Shown here one piece after another: positions 1-8,254 of a stretch of 64,000 bases of DNA (its first letter is position 1; each line of letters starts with the position of its first letter). Origin of the DNA: JBQSUQ01 sp052384575 (GTDB lineage Bacteria > Pseudomonadota > Gammaproteobacteria > Enterobacterales > Pasteurellaceae). The notes beneath the pieces were generated by a model. It was not told the origin of the DNA and searched no databases. It worked only from the letters and a program-made list of their open reading frames with translations. Made by a program: the position numbers and the translations under genes. Where the stretch lies: NCBI GenBank assembly GCA_052384575.1, contig JBQSUQ010000015.1. One strand, given 5' to 3'.

Positions 1-77
1 ACTTTTTTGTTAAGCGATGATTTTTTAAGCTTAACGATGAAAACCACAACAAACTGCGGTTAAATTTTTAACTGTTT

Positions 78-1214
78 TTAATTCATTGTCATATGTAAGG
101 TAGCCGCAACATTTCTTGCAGTAATTTCTAAGTTTTGTTCAGCCTCTGCAAAAGCTTCTTCTAGGTTACAAGTACGGTTTAAAATACTGAATACCGCGTC
201 TATTCCATGTTCATAAACCACATGAATATCTTGACCTAAACTACCTGCAATACAAATCACTGGAATATTAAATTTTTTAGCGACTGCTGCAACACCAACA
301 GGAACTTTACCATTAATACTTTGATGATCAATGCGCCCCTCGCCTGTAATCACTAAATTAGCGCCTTCCATCTTTTGTTCTAACTGAAGTAATGTCGTGA
401 TAATTTTAATGCCACTTTTTAATTCTGCACCTAAAAATCCAGCAAAAGCTGCGCCAAGTCCACCAGCGGCTCCCGCACCAGACAGGTGTTTTACTTCAAC
501 TTGGAGATCTTGCCAGATAATATCACCATAATGATTTAATGCCTTATCTAGCTGTTTGACCATTTCTGGGGTCGCACCTTTTTGAGGACCAAAAATCGCA
601 GATGCCCCCTTTTCTCCTACCAATGGATTTGTTACATCACAGGCAATTTCAAAGCAACATTCTTTTAGGCGAGGATCCATATTGGATATATCAATATGAG
701 CTAAACGGATCAATTCTGCCCCGCCATATCCAATAGCTTTATGTTCTTTATCAAGCAGTTTTGCTCCCAGAGCTTGTAACATGCCTGCCCCGCCATCATT
801 TGTGGCGCTACCACCTAATCCAATAATGAAATGGCGAACACCTAGATCTAATGCAGCTAAAATTAATTCACCCACACCATAAGTTGTTGTAAACAACGGA
901 TTACGTTTATCCATTGGTACTTGTTCAAGTCCACAAGCGGCAGCGACTTCAATAAATGCCACGCTTTGATCTTCGGAAACTCCAAAGAAACCTTTTAACT
1001 GACAACCTAAAGCATCGGTCACATTTAATTCAATTTTACGTCCATTTGTCACTTCGACCATAGTATCAACAGTGCCTTCCCCGCCATCCGCAACGGGCAC
1101 TTTAATATAGGTTGCTGTTGGAAATATTTGTTTAAAACCCTTTTCAATGGTTTCCGCTACTTGTAAAGCAGAAAGGCTTTCTTTATATGAATCTGGCGCT
1201 ATGACAATTTTCAT
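78..1214 (-). CDS. glxK: Glycerate kinase (GlxK/GarK family)
   Basis: Phosphorylates D-glycerate with ATP in the cytoplasm, feeding glycerate from glyoxylate or sugar-acid breakdown into glycolysis. The 378-residue product is of normal family length (about 380). It opens with the family-typical MKIVIAPDSYKESLSA block, has VADGGEGT at residues 41-48 and the glycine-rich GLGGSATNDGGAG at 132-144, and carries a late ITGEGRID motif near 290. An AGGAG ribosome binding site lies 6 bases before the ATG. It ends close to the window's left edge, so downstream partners are not visible. The next gene to the right (dgt-like) is codirectional but unrelated in function. The family call is firm; whether the in vivo source is glycerate from glucarate or from glyoxylate cannot be told. 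Confidence 0.93.
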   Translation of the reverse strand: MKIVIAPDSYKESLSALQVAETIEKGFKQIFPTATYIKVPVADGGEGTVDTMVEVTNGRKIELNVTDALGCQLKGFFGVSEDQSVAFIEVAAACGLEQVPMDKRNPLFTTTYGVGELILAALDLGVRHFIIGLGGSATNDGGAGMLQALGAKLLDKEHKAIGYGGAELIRLAHIDISNMDPRLKECCFEIACDVTNPLVGEKGASAIFGPQKGATPEMVKQLDKALNHYGDIIWQDLQVEVKHLSGAGAAGGLGAAFAGFLGAELKSGIKIITTLLQLEQKMEGANLVITGEGRIDHQSINGKVPVGVAAVAKKFNIPVICIAGSLGQDIHVVYEHGIDAVFSILNRTCNLEEAFAEAEQNLEITARNVAATLHMTMN

Positions 1215-1255
1215 TATCGACTCCTAAAACTTGTAAAAATTACACCGCACTTTTA

Positions 1256-2629
1256 TTAAAAATTAACCGAAGATGACAATTGTCGATATACTTTTAATGC
1301 ATAAGCATCCGACATACCCGCCATATAATCACAGATAATTCGCTTTTTGCCATTTTCATCAGCATTACGCCAACGATTTGCTGTATTACGAGGCAATAAA
1401 CGTTCAGGATCACTCTCAAAAATTTGGAACATTTCAGTTAAAATGCGTTGTCCTCGGTATTCAATGCGCTGCGTTTCCACATCTCTGATCACAAATTCAA
1501 ACACAAATTCTTTAAAAATATTCAGTACTTGCTCCACTTCTTGTGGCAATTCAGCATTGTAACGTAGCAAAGGCTCATCAAATTCGGCTGTCAGTTTCCA
1601 GCGGACATTGGTAATAAAATAGTTAACTAATGCACCAATGGCATTTTTGCGTTCATAATGATAATCGGAAAACAATTTTTCGGTTAGATCATCAATATGT
1701 TGTCGAACCCAATCAGAACAACATTGTTTTAGCTTTTGTAATGCATTCTGCCATAAATTGCGATCTACCATGCCAACCACAATGGCATCTTCCAAATCAT
1801 GCACGCCATAAGCAATGTCATCCGCCAATTCCATAATGCTGCAATCTAAGGATTTAAAGCACGTTTTCAAAAACTCTTGCGGATTTGACCGCACTTTTTG
1901 CAATTTCATAAACAAGCTTTTATCTTCTGCTGTGAGTGGCTCTAATAACCAATCAAACATCGCTAGATCATCGCGAAAAACCCCTTTGCCCGGTCGCCAA
2001 TCGATTTTTCGTAAAGTATGTTGCTCATGAAATGAGGGTAAATCCAATTGCGCATATTGCGGTGAAGTTTCATCTAAAATGGCAGGATATTTCACTATAC
2101 CGAGAAGTGTGCGACGCGTTAAATTCATTCCCGCATTTTGCGTATAGGGCTCTAACTTGGTCAACAAGCGGAACGTTTGTGCATTGCCTTCAAAACCACC
2201 GCTATCTCGCATCATGGAATTTAATGCAGTTTCGCCACCATGACCAAAAGGAGGATGCCCAATATCATGGGCAAAACAAAGACTTTCTATCAAATCATTG
2301 GTAGGTAGCAATGGTTTCAGCTCTTTTTGTAGTTCCGCTTTATCAATGTTTAATTGTTCCGCCAATTTAGTATAAGAATCCACAAATTTCAGCTGAGATG
2401 TGAGGCTGCTACCAATTTGCGCCACTTCCAAAGAATGCGTTAAACGGGTACGAAAAAAATCATTCTCACCAACCGCATGAATTTGCGTTTTAGCTTGTAA
2501 GCAACGGAATGACGCGCTATGCAAAATGCGAGCACGATCGCGTCTGAATGGCGGACGATGATCTTTTTCTCTCGGTTTATTACTGACAAATCGTTCTAAC
2601 CAAGCCGATTTCAGATTATTTCTTAACAT
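1256..2629 (-). CDS. dgt: Deoxyguanosinetriphosphate triphosphohydrolase-like protein (Dgt type 2)
   Basis: HD-superfamily phosphohydrolase expected to cleave dNTPs to nucleoside plus triphosphate. At 457 residues it matches the dGTPase-like subfamily rather than the longer E. coli Dgt (about 505). The metal site is visible: H65 in THSLEVAQIG, H121-D122 in CFAHDIGHPPFGHGGE, and a later ELADDIAYGVHDLEDA segment near residue 270. The ATG directly abuts the stop codon of lrgB (no intergenic base), so it is very probably translated from the lrgA-lrgB-dgt transcript. The family is clear; the preferred nucleotide is not predictable. Confidence 0.9.
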   Translation of the reverse strand: MLRNNLKSAWLERFVSNKPREKDHRPPFRRDRARILHSASFRCLQAKTQIHAVGENDFFRTRLTHSLEVAQIGSSLTSQLKFVDSYTKLAEQLNIDKAELQKELKPLLPTNDLIESLCFAHDIGHPPFGHGGETALNSMMRDSGGFEGNAQTFRLLTKLEPYTQNAGMNLTRRTLLGIVKYPAILDETSPQYAQLDLPSFHEQHTLRKIDWRPGKGVFRDDLAMFDWLLEPLTAEDKSLFMKLQKVRSNPQEFLKTCFKSLDCSIMELADDIAYGVHDLEDAIVVGMVDRNLWQNALQKLKQCCSDWVRQHIDDLTEKLFSDYHYERKNAIGALVNYFITNVRWKLTAEFDEPLLRYNAELPQEVEQVLNIFKEFVFEFVIRDVETQRIEYRGQRILTEMFQIFESDPERLLPRNTANRWRNADENGKKRIICDYMAGMSDAYALKVYRQLSSSVNF

Positions 2630-3313
2630 TTATGCCACCATATAAATTAATTTAAACACAAGTGGCGCAAGAATGGAGCTAATAATGCCACATAGTACTA
2701 ATGCAATTGAGCTATAAGAACCCGCTTTTGGATCTTTTTCAATAACAATAACAGTACCTAAGGCATGTGACATGGAACCTATCGCCAAACCAATTCCCTC
2801 TGAACTTTTTAAACCTAATTTTTTTAATATCACATAGCCCAAAATTGCACCTTGCAATCCTGCTAAAATCACGCCTACCGCAGCAATGGCAGGAATACCG
2901 CCCAAATTATCACTAACAGCCATCGCAATAGGGGTTGTCACTGATTTAGAAATGACCGAAGCCACAATTTCCTTATTCGCCCCTAACCATATTGCTAATC
3001 CAGCACCTGTTGCCATAGAAAAAATAGAAGCTAATGTGGTAATTAATAAAATACTTTTCCAAAAAGCCATAATTTGTTTTAACTGCTGATACAAAGGTAA
3101 CGCTAATGCAACTAAGCTCAGATTAAGTAAATTATTTAAAGGCGCATTACCTGCCATATAAGTATCATAAGTCACATCAAAGCTCACTAATATAGCCACT
3201 AACATTAACACGCTCAGTACCAATGTGTTAAATACCACTGATTTCAATTTTTTATTAATTTTCAATGCGATAGAAAAGCAAACCAGCGTTAATAAAGTAA
3301 AAAGATAAATCAT
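2630..3313 (-). CDS. LrgB/CidB-family membrane protein (YohK-like)
   Basis: Integral inner-membrane protein of the LrgB family, the partner of LrgA/CidA holin-like proteins. In other bacteria these pairs modulate murein hydrolase export, programmed lysis or small-molecule (pyruvate/glycolate-type) export. The 227 residues are almost wholly hydrophobic, with several membrane spans and the conserved block VISKSVTTPIAMAVSDNLGG near residue 120. The ATG overlaps the end of lrgA by four bases (ATGA-type coupling), and the stop touches the dgt start, so the three genes form one tightly packed operon. The substrate or physiological role here is unknown. Confidence 0.88.
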   Translation of the reverse strand: MIYLFTLLTLVCFSIALKINKKLKSVVFNTLVLSVLMLVAILVSFDVTYDTYMAGNAPLNNLLNLSLVALALPLYQQLKQIMAFWKSILLITTLASIFSMATGAGLAIWLGANKEIVASVISKSVTTPIAMAVSDNLGGIPAIAAVGVILAGLQGAILGYVILKKLGLKSSEGIGLAIGSMSHALGTVIVIEKDPKAGSYSSIALVLCGIISSILAPLVFKLIYMVA

Positions 3314-3723
3314 TTTCCTTCCTTAATTCGACGTTGTAATACTTTATGGCGAAGTCGAGAAAATGAACGACGTAAAAATAAATAATCCGCCAACACACCA
3401 AACACAACCAGCGTCAAAAGCGAACTCACCACATTAGGAATCACAAAGGCTTTCGCCTGTGAAATTAACAAATCAAAATATTTCATAATACCAACACTGG
3501 CTGGTACAAAAAGCAATGCCATATAGCTCAACAGCAAATTTGCGCCAGAATAAATCCATTCCAATTTAATGGTTTGTGTCGTTAAGCCGAAAAATAGCAA
3601 TAATAATCCGAAAATGCTCCCTGGAATCCCCACCGGAACTAAATAGGCAATACCCTCTCCGATATAGAGCAGCACATATAAAATGGCAAAACTTCTTAAT
3701 AAATCAATAACTTTCTTTTTCAT
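3310..3723 (-). CDS. LrgA/CidA-family holin-like protein (YohJ-like)
   Basis: Small inner-membrane protein with four predicted hydrophobic spans, the holin-like partner of LrgB. The family signature PGSIFGLLLLFFGL lies in the first third. Two starts compete: a TTG at 3738 and the ATG at 3723. I chose the ATG (MKKKVIDLL, 137 residues), which gives the family's usual length and a basic N-terminus, although the AAGG before it is very close (2 bases). It is the first gene of the lrgA-lrgB-dgt operon and its end overlaps lrgB. The strand switches to the right, where a nuclease gene starts at 3829, leaving about 105 bp for divergent promoters. Confidence 0.85.
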   Translation of the reverse strand: MKKKVIDLLRSFAILYVLLYIGEGIAYLVPVGIPGSIFGLLLLFFGLTTQTIKLEWIYSGANLLLSYMALLFVPASVGIMKYFDLLISQAKAFVIPNVVSSLLTLVVFGVLADYLFLRRSFSRLRHKVLQRRIKEGK

Positions 3724-3828
3724 AACCTTATCATCCAAATATTATTCCTGATTATTTTACGCTTATTTTTTCATTTTTACGCTTTTTTTCAGTAAAATAT
3801 ACTCAATGTTTTGATATAAATACAAAAT

Positions 3829-4326
3829 ATGCACAAAATTACGACTTTTTTAACCGCACTTTTTCTTCTTTTTTGTTCTTGCCAAGCTTTTTCTCAAGTT
3901 CGTTGGATGAATTGTTATGTCGTCGGTGTGAGCGATGGCGATACCATTACTTGCTTATTGGAAAATCGTAAGCAGCTAAAAGTTCGCCTCCAAGAAATTG
4001 ATGCACCTGAAAAAAAACAAGCGTTTGGTCGTCGTGCACGCCAAACCTTAGCCGCGTTAGTCCATAAAAAACAGATACAGCTTGCCATCTCAGGTTATGA
4101 TCGCTATCAACGCGTTTTAGCCACGCTTTACACAAACAATAAAGAAAACATTAATTTACGCATGGTGCAACTTGGAATGGCTTGGGCATTTGAAAAATAT
4201 ATGCGAGATCCACAATATCTTCAGGCACAACATCAAGCGCAACAACAGCGAATTGGTCTTTGGCAAGATCCTCAGCCTATTCCTCCTCATGTATTTCGCA
4301 AACAAAAAGCGCGAGGCAATCACTAA
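3829..4326 (+). CDS. Secreted thermonuclease-like protein (SNase domain)
   Basis: Staphylococcal-nuclease-fold protein predicted to hydrolyse DNA/RNA outside the cytoplasm. An N-terminal signal peptide (about residues 1-22, MHKITTFLTALFLLF core) is followed by the SNase hallmarks VSDGDTITC, VRLQEIDAPEKKQAFG (the R and E of the active site) and YDRYQRVLATL (second catalytic Arg). At 165 residues it is one bare SNase domain. An uptake signal (3853-3861) is embedded in the signal-peptide codons. The TAA stop shares its last A with the ATG of the cysteine desulfurase gene, so the two are translationally coupled despite unrelated functions. It could be a lipoprotein (LFCSC), but the lipobox is poor. 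Confidence 0.9.
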   Translation: MHKITTFLTALFLLFCSCQAFSQVRWMNCYVVGVSDGDTITCLLENRKQLKVRLQEIDAPEKKQAFGRRARQTLAALVHKKQIQLAISGYDRYQRVLATLYTNNKENINLRMVQLGMAWAFEKYMRDPQYLQAQHQAQQQRIGLWQDPQPIPPHVFRKQKARGNH

Positions 4327-5525
4327 TGTTTAACAATCATATGTTCCGTTCTGCATTTCCTTATTTTAAACAACCTAATGCCACCATTTATTTAGACAGT
4401 GCAGCAACGGCACTTAAACCAGAATGTTTAATTGAAGCCACAACAGCATTTTACCAATCCGCTGGCTCTGTTCATCGCAGCCAATATGATGCTGAGCAAA
4501 CAGCTTGTTATGAGCAAGCCAGAAAGCAAGTGCAACAATTAATCAACTCAGAAACAGAACGCGCAGTGATTTGGACATCGGGCACGACGCAAGCAATTAA
4601 TATGGTGGCAAATGGATTGATTCCAGCTTTTGAACCGAACGATGAAATAATCATTAGCCAAGCGGATCATCATGCCAATTTTGTGACTTGGCAGCAAGTG
4701 GCGCAAAAGTGCGGTGCAAAATTACATATTTTACCATTACAAGATAACTGGCTTATTGATACCAATATTTTGTTAGAGAAACTCAATGCACAGACAAAGC
4801 TTGTCGCGATCAATGTGATGTCAAATGTAACAGGCACACAGCAGCCCATAGAAGATCTTATTCGCTTAATACGCGCTAAAAGCAATGCCTTGATTTTATT
4901 GGATGCCGCTCAAGCGATTAGCCATATCAAATTAGATTTGCAACAATTAGACGCAGATTTCATTGCCTTTTCAGCGCATAAACTTTATGGACCAACAGGT
5001 TTAGGCGTATTAAGTGGCAAACTCTCTTCCCTAGAATTACTGCAACCCTTACAATATGGCGGAAAAATGGTGTCCTATGTATCCGCCGAAAAAAGCGACT
5101 ATTCGGAATTGCCCTATCGATTAGAAGCTGGCACGCCAAATATTGCTGCAGTGATTGGTTTTAATCAAGTTTTACATTGGTTAACACAATGGGATTTATC
5201 CTCCACCGAGCAATATTGTCTCTCTCTCGCAGAGCAAGCAAAAGCGCGGTTAAAAAATTATGAGAATTGCCAATTATTCTGCGCACCACATCCAAGCAGT
5301 ATCATTAGTTTTACCTTTAAAGGCATTGCTAATTCAGATTTAGCCACCTTGCTCGCAGAACAACATATCGCTTTACGCTCAGGTGCGCATTGTGCCATGC
5401 CCTATTTACAACGTTTAGGCGTCCACAGTACCTTACGTTTAAGCTTGGCGCCTTATAATAATCAGCAAGATATAGATGCATTTTTTAGTGCTTTAGACAA
5501 AGCACTTTCATTACTAACGGAATAA
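4326..5525 (+). CDS. csdA: Cysteine desulfurase (CsdA/SufS type)
   Basis: PLP enzyme (class V aminotransferase fold) that removes sulfur from cysteine as an enzyme-bound persulfide and hands it to a SufE-type partner for Fe-S or tRNA thiolation. The start chosen is the ATG overlapping the nuclease stop (MFNNHMFRSAFPYF). It gives 399 residues, normal for group II desulfurases; an upstream in-frame start would run inside the nuclease gene. Visible motifs are SGTTQAINM (83-92), QADHHAN (112-118), the PLP lysine K219 in FSAHKLYGPTG, and the catalytic cysteine C356 in RSGAHCAMP. The sufE-type partner follows after 2 bases. No sufBCD is nearby, so this is the stand-alone csdA-csdE pair. Confidence 0.93.
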   Translation: MFNNHMFRSAFPYFKQPNATIYLDSAATALKPECLIEATTAFYQSAGSVHRSQYDAEQTACYEQARKQVQQLINSETERAVIWTSGTTQAINMVANGLIPAFEPNDEIIISQADHHANFVTWQQVAQKCGAKLHILPLQDNWLIDTNILLEKLNAQTKLVAINVMSNVTGTQQPIEDLIRLIRAKSNALILLDAAQAISHIKLDLQQLDADFIAFSAHKLYGPTGLGVLSGKLSSLELLQPLQYGGKMVSYVSAEKSDYSELPYRLEAGTPNIAAVIGFNQVLHWLTQWDLSSTEQYCLSLAEQAKARLKNYENCQLFCAPHPSSIISFTFKGIANSDLATLLAEQHIALRSGAHCAMPYLQRLGVHSTLRLSLAPYNNQQDIDAFFSALDKALSLLTE

Positions 5526-5527
5526 AC

Positions 5528-5911
5528 ATGAGCATTCAACAACAAATTAAACTGGCAAAAAGTTGGGAAGAACGCTACCGCTTGCTTATTCAAGCAGGAA
5601 AAAACTTGCCCCAACCTTCTGAGCGGGAATTGCAAAAATGGACAAATATTGATGGCTGTGAAGCAAAATTATGGCTAAAAATGTCACTAAATATTGACCG
5701 CACTTTGCAGCTACAAGCTTATAGCGAAGCACGTATTATGAATGGTTTATTATGGTTGCTGATACAAGAGTATAACCATCAGCCTATTGAATCCCTACTC
5801 ACATTAGATATTACCGCATTTTTCAATGAGTTAGGCATTGCACAACGACTCAGCGAAACCCGATTAAATGGGCTTAAACAAATTGAAAACCACATAAAAA
5901 AACTCGCTTAA
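5528..5911 (+). CDS. csdE: SufE/CsdE-family sulfur acceptor
   Basis: Accepts persulfide sulfur from the adjacent cysteine desulfurase and passes it on. It is 127 residues, slightly shorter than E. coli SufE/CsdE. The acceptor cysteine is C44 in the NIDGCEAKLWL block, preceded by the typical KLAKSWEERYRLLIQAGKNLP helix region. It begins 2 bases after csdA and its stop codon lies inside the hairpin of the operon terminator (5901-5918). The pairing with csdA makes the role secure, though SufE and CsdE cannot be told apart by sequence inspection alone. Confidence 0.92.
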   Translation: MSIQQQIKLAKSWEERYRLLIQAGKNLPQPSERELQKWTNIDGCEAKLWLKMSLNIDRTLQLQAYSEARIMNGLLWLLIQEYNHQPIESLLTLDITAFFNELGIAQRLSETRLNGLKQIENHIKKLA

Positions 5912-5925
5912 GCGAGTTTTTTATT
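5901..5925 (+). terminator. Rho-independent terminator of the nuclease-csdA-csdE operon
   Basis: Perfect palindrome AACTCGCTTAAGCGAGTT (5901-5918) followed by TTTTATT. The csdE stop codon sits in its centre. It may also serve metR, which converges from the right. Confidence 0.88.
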
Positions 5926-5963
5926 AGGTCTGCAATCCTAATACAAGATCACAAGAACTTAGA

Positions 5964-6890
5964 TCATTCAAGCACAGATAAACCTTGTAATGTTGAAAAA
6001 CTTTGTGATTTCACCGTTTCATAAAAATCATTAATGAACGCACTTTCCACATCAAATTCTCGATAGGCTGCGTATAAATTGCTATATAAACCCTTTGGCG
6101 TAATTTTTCTTGCCACAATATAACCGCGATCCAAATAAGGTTTCGCCGCCCAAAAAGGTAATGCCGCAATGCCTCTTTTACTGGCAACAAGCTGAATAAT
6201 AGCGATGGTTAATTCACTGGTGCGACGCGCTGGATTAATGCCTTCAGGTTTTAGCACTTTACGTAATAAATCGAGCATATCATCGGGAACGGGATAAGTA
6301 ATCAAGGTTTGATCCTCAAAATCCTTGGCCAGCCAAATTTCTTTTTGCGCGAGAGGATGATCTTTTGCGCATAAACCAACCATTTCATAGGAGAATAAAG
6401 GCTGATAGATAATTCCTTCCGTCTCCTCCGCTTCAGAAACCACTGCCCAATCAGCTCGATGTGTGAGCAATAAACCGACGGGATCCGTATGGAAACCAGA
6501 TACAATATCTAATTCTACTAAAGGCCAATGCGTACGGAAACTATCCATCGCAGGCATTAGCCAATCAAAGCAAGTATGGCATTCTACTGCAATCCGCAAT
6601 TCCCCCGCTTCTCCTTGCTTCACGCGAGAAAGATCTCGCTCCGCTTCTGCTACCTTCGGCATAATATCATTGGCTAATTTAATCAAGCGCTCGCCTGCTG
6701 CAGTAAAACGTAAAGGTGATGTTTTACGCTCAAACAAAGGCAATCCATATTGTTCTTCCAATAATTTAATCTGGTGAGAAAGGGCGGATTGGGTCAAATA
6801 AACACGCTTAGCAGCAAGAGAAACAGAGCCTGTTTCCTTCAGTGCTAATAAAGTTTTCAAATGACGAAGTTCAAGAAAAGTGGGTTTCAT
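5964..6890 (-). CDS. metR: LysR-type regulator of methionine genes (MetR)
   Basis: DNA-binding activator that responds to homocysteine and controls metE and related genes. The 308 residues have a LysR winged helix-turn-helix at about 8-65 (LKTLLALKETGSVSLAAKR then LTQSALSHQIKLLE) and a periplasmic-binding-protein-like effector domain. The effector domain carries MetR-like blocks: AVECHTCFDWLMPAMDSF, LITYPV, and ASKRGIAALPFWAAKPY. It reads leftward. metE reads rightward more than 10 kb away, with the sialate cluster between the two. In enteric bacteria metR and metE are adjacent and divergent. The assignment rests on remembered E. coli MetR similarity and the presence of metE in the window. 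Confidence 0.85.
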   Translation of the reverse strand: MKPTFLELRHLKTLLALKETGSVSLAAKRVYLTQSALSHQIKLLEEQYGLPLFERKTSPLRFTAAGERLIKLANDIMPKVAEAERDLSRVKQGEAGELRIAVECHTCFDWLMPAMDSFRTHWPLVELDIVSGFHTDPVGLLLTHRADWAVVSEAEETEGIIYQPLFSYEMVGLCAKDHPLAQKEIWLAKDFEDQTLITYPVPDDMLDLLRKVLKPEGINPARRTSELTIAIIQLVASKRGIAALPFWAAKPYLDRGYIVARKITPKGLYSNLYAAYREFDVESAFINDFYETVKSQSFSTLQGLSVLE

Positions 6891-6943
6891 GAGAATAATT
6901 CATTAAAACAATCAATATAATGAATCGTATTTTACAAAAAAAT

Positions 6944-6982
6944 AACCGCAACTTTAATAAAAAATTAAAGTGCGGTTAAATT
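6944..6982 (-). terminator. Terminator after nanM built from facing uptake signals
   Basis: AACCGCAACTTTAAT (6944-6957 region) pairs with ATTAAAGTGCGGTT (6964-6977), with one bulged A. The right arm contains an exact uptake signal (6968-6976). On the minus strand the stem is followed by ATTTTTTTG, so it should end the siaP-siaT-nanM transcript. Confidence 0.75.
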
Positions 6983-6994
6983 TAGTCGAGTTTC

Positions 6995-8158
6995 TTATTC
7001 AACAACAAGTTTTTTGCCATCAAAGCTCATGGTTTTCACTTCAGTTAGCGCTTTACCGCCATCTGTTTCACCACCAACCATTAACACTTTGTTGTTGTAT
7101 GGTAATGCAACACCATAGGCAATGTTAATTGGGTATTCACCAACAATTTTCCATGTACCCATTTTTTCATTTAATGCATAAACTGCATTATGGAATGTTT
7201 TCTTCAAGCCGCCAGTACGGTGTGCATCGTTGATACCTTTCGCGTAGTTTGCACGTGCACCTGGGAAGTTTGCACCACCAGTTACGATGTAGTTACCATT
7301 TGTGTAGCCACCCATACCACCAGCTAAACCATCTTGTTGCGCAAAACCTTTTGGTGCAGGTAATTTACCTAATTGTTTCCATGTAATGCCATTTTTGCCA
7401 ATAGTACCAATTTCTGTTGTATCAGTACGAAGACCTGCTTTGATTTCACCATTCACAACCAGTAATTTATCGCCTTTCACTGCAATTGCAGCACCCGCAC
7501 GACCTGAATATGGGAAATGACCTTCATTACGCCATGTATTAGTTGCTGGCTCATAGCTTAAGACATCCGCGTTAAATAAGAAGTCTTGATGACGTAAATT
7601 AAAGTAAGCATCGAAAATTGGTTTTTCCGCAGCTTTTTTCTCATCACCTTCTTTTGTACCCACTGCTGCTTTTGCATCTTGGAATAAACCATTCCAGATT
7701 TCATGGTTTACACCACCGATGAAATAAATTTTGCCATCTTTAGCCACCGCACTTGCACCAACTGAGGCTGAACGAGGTGAGCGAGTTTGTAATTTTGTCC
7801 ATGTTTTATCTGCTGGGTTGTAAACATGTACATCATTAATGATTTGGTTTGCAGCTACATCTGTATTTTGCATACCACCAAACACATACAATTTACCATC
7901 AACTACTGCAGAAACAGGTTGATTACGTGCACCACCTGGGAATGCAGGTAACTCTTTCCATTGACCATCTTTTTCTTTTAAGTTCAATGCGAAGAATTTA
8001 TCGCCACCAGAACCTAAACCAACATAAACTGTATCGCCCATTAATGCGCCAGTACCGCTTTTGATTCCAACTGGAAGATCTGGGTATTGTGCCGCATTTG
8101 CATTAAACGCCATTAAACCAAATACTGATACAGCTAATAAAGATTTTGTAAATTTCAT
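6995..8158 (-). CDS. nanM: N-acetylneuraminate epimerase (sialic acid mutarotase)
   Basis: Periplasmic enzyme that speeds interconversion of alpha- and beta-sialic acid, supplying the beta form that SiaP binds. It is 387 residues with a clean Sec signal peptide (1-22, ending NANA before AQYPDLP). The remainder is a six-bladed kelch propeller, visible as repeated GxxxYxxGG blocks: KLYVFGGMQN, KIYFIGGVNHE, YIVTGGANFPGARANY and KVLMVGGETDGG. An AAGGAG site precedes the ATG. It is the last gene of the siaP-siaT-nanM unit, 96 bp after siaT, an arrangement I recall from H. influenzae. Charged inserted residues (VGTKEGDEKKAAEKP) lie between two blades. Confidence 0.93.
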   Translation of the reverse strand: MKFTKSLLAVSVFGLMAFNANAAQYPDLPVGIKSGTGALMGDTVYVGLGSGGDKFFALNLKEKDGQWKELPAFPGGARNQPVSAVVDGKLYVFGGMQNTDVAANQIINDVHVYNPADKTWTKLQTRSPRSASVGASAVAKDGKIYFIGGVNHEIWNGLFQDAKAAVGTKEGDEKKAAEKPIFDAYFNLRHQDFLFNADVLSYEPATNTWRNEGHFPYSGRAGAAIAVKGDKLLVVNGEIKAGLRTDTTEIGTIGKNGITWKQLGKLPAPKGFAQQDGLAGGMGGYTNGNYIVTGGANFPGARANYAKGINDAHRTGGLKKTFHNAVYALNEKMGTWKIVGEYPINIAYGVALPYNNKVLMVGGETDGGKALTEVKTMSFDGKKLVVE

Positions 8159-8254
8159 AAGATAGCTCCTTCATTAAGAGATTGTATGAGTGGGAATTTA
8201 CTTATTCATAAATAAATTCCCTGTTATAAAAACGTTGCTTTTTTTCACCGCACT

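Noticed and set aside
6890..6902. MetR box TGAGAATAATTCA at the metR start
   Set aside because: 7 of 8 positions of TGAA-N5-TTCA match, but it overlaps the metR start codon; too weak without binding data.
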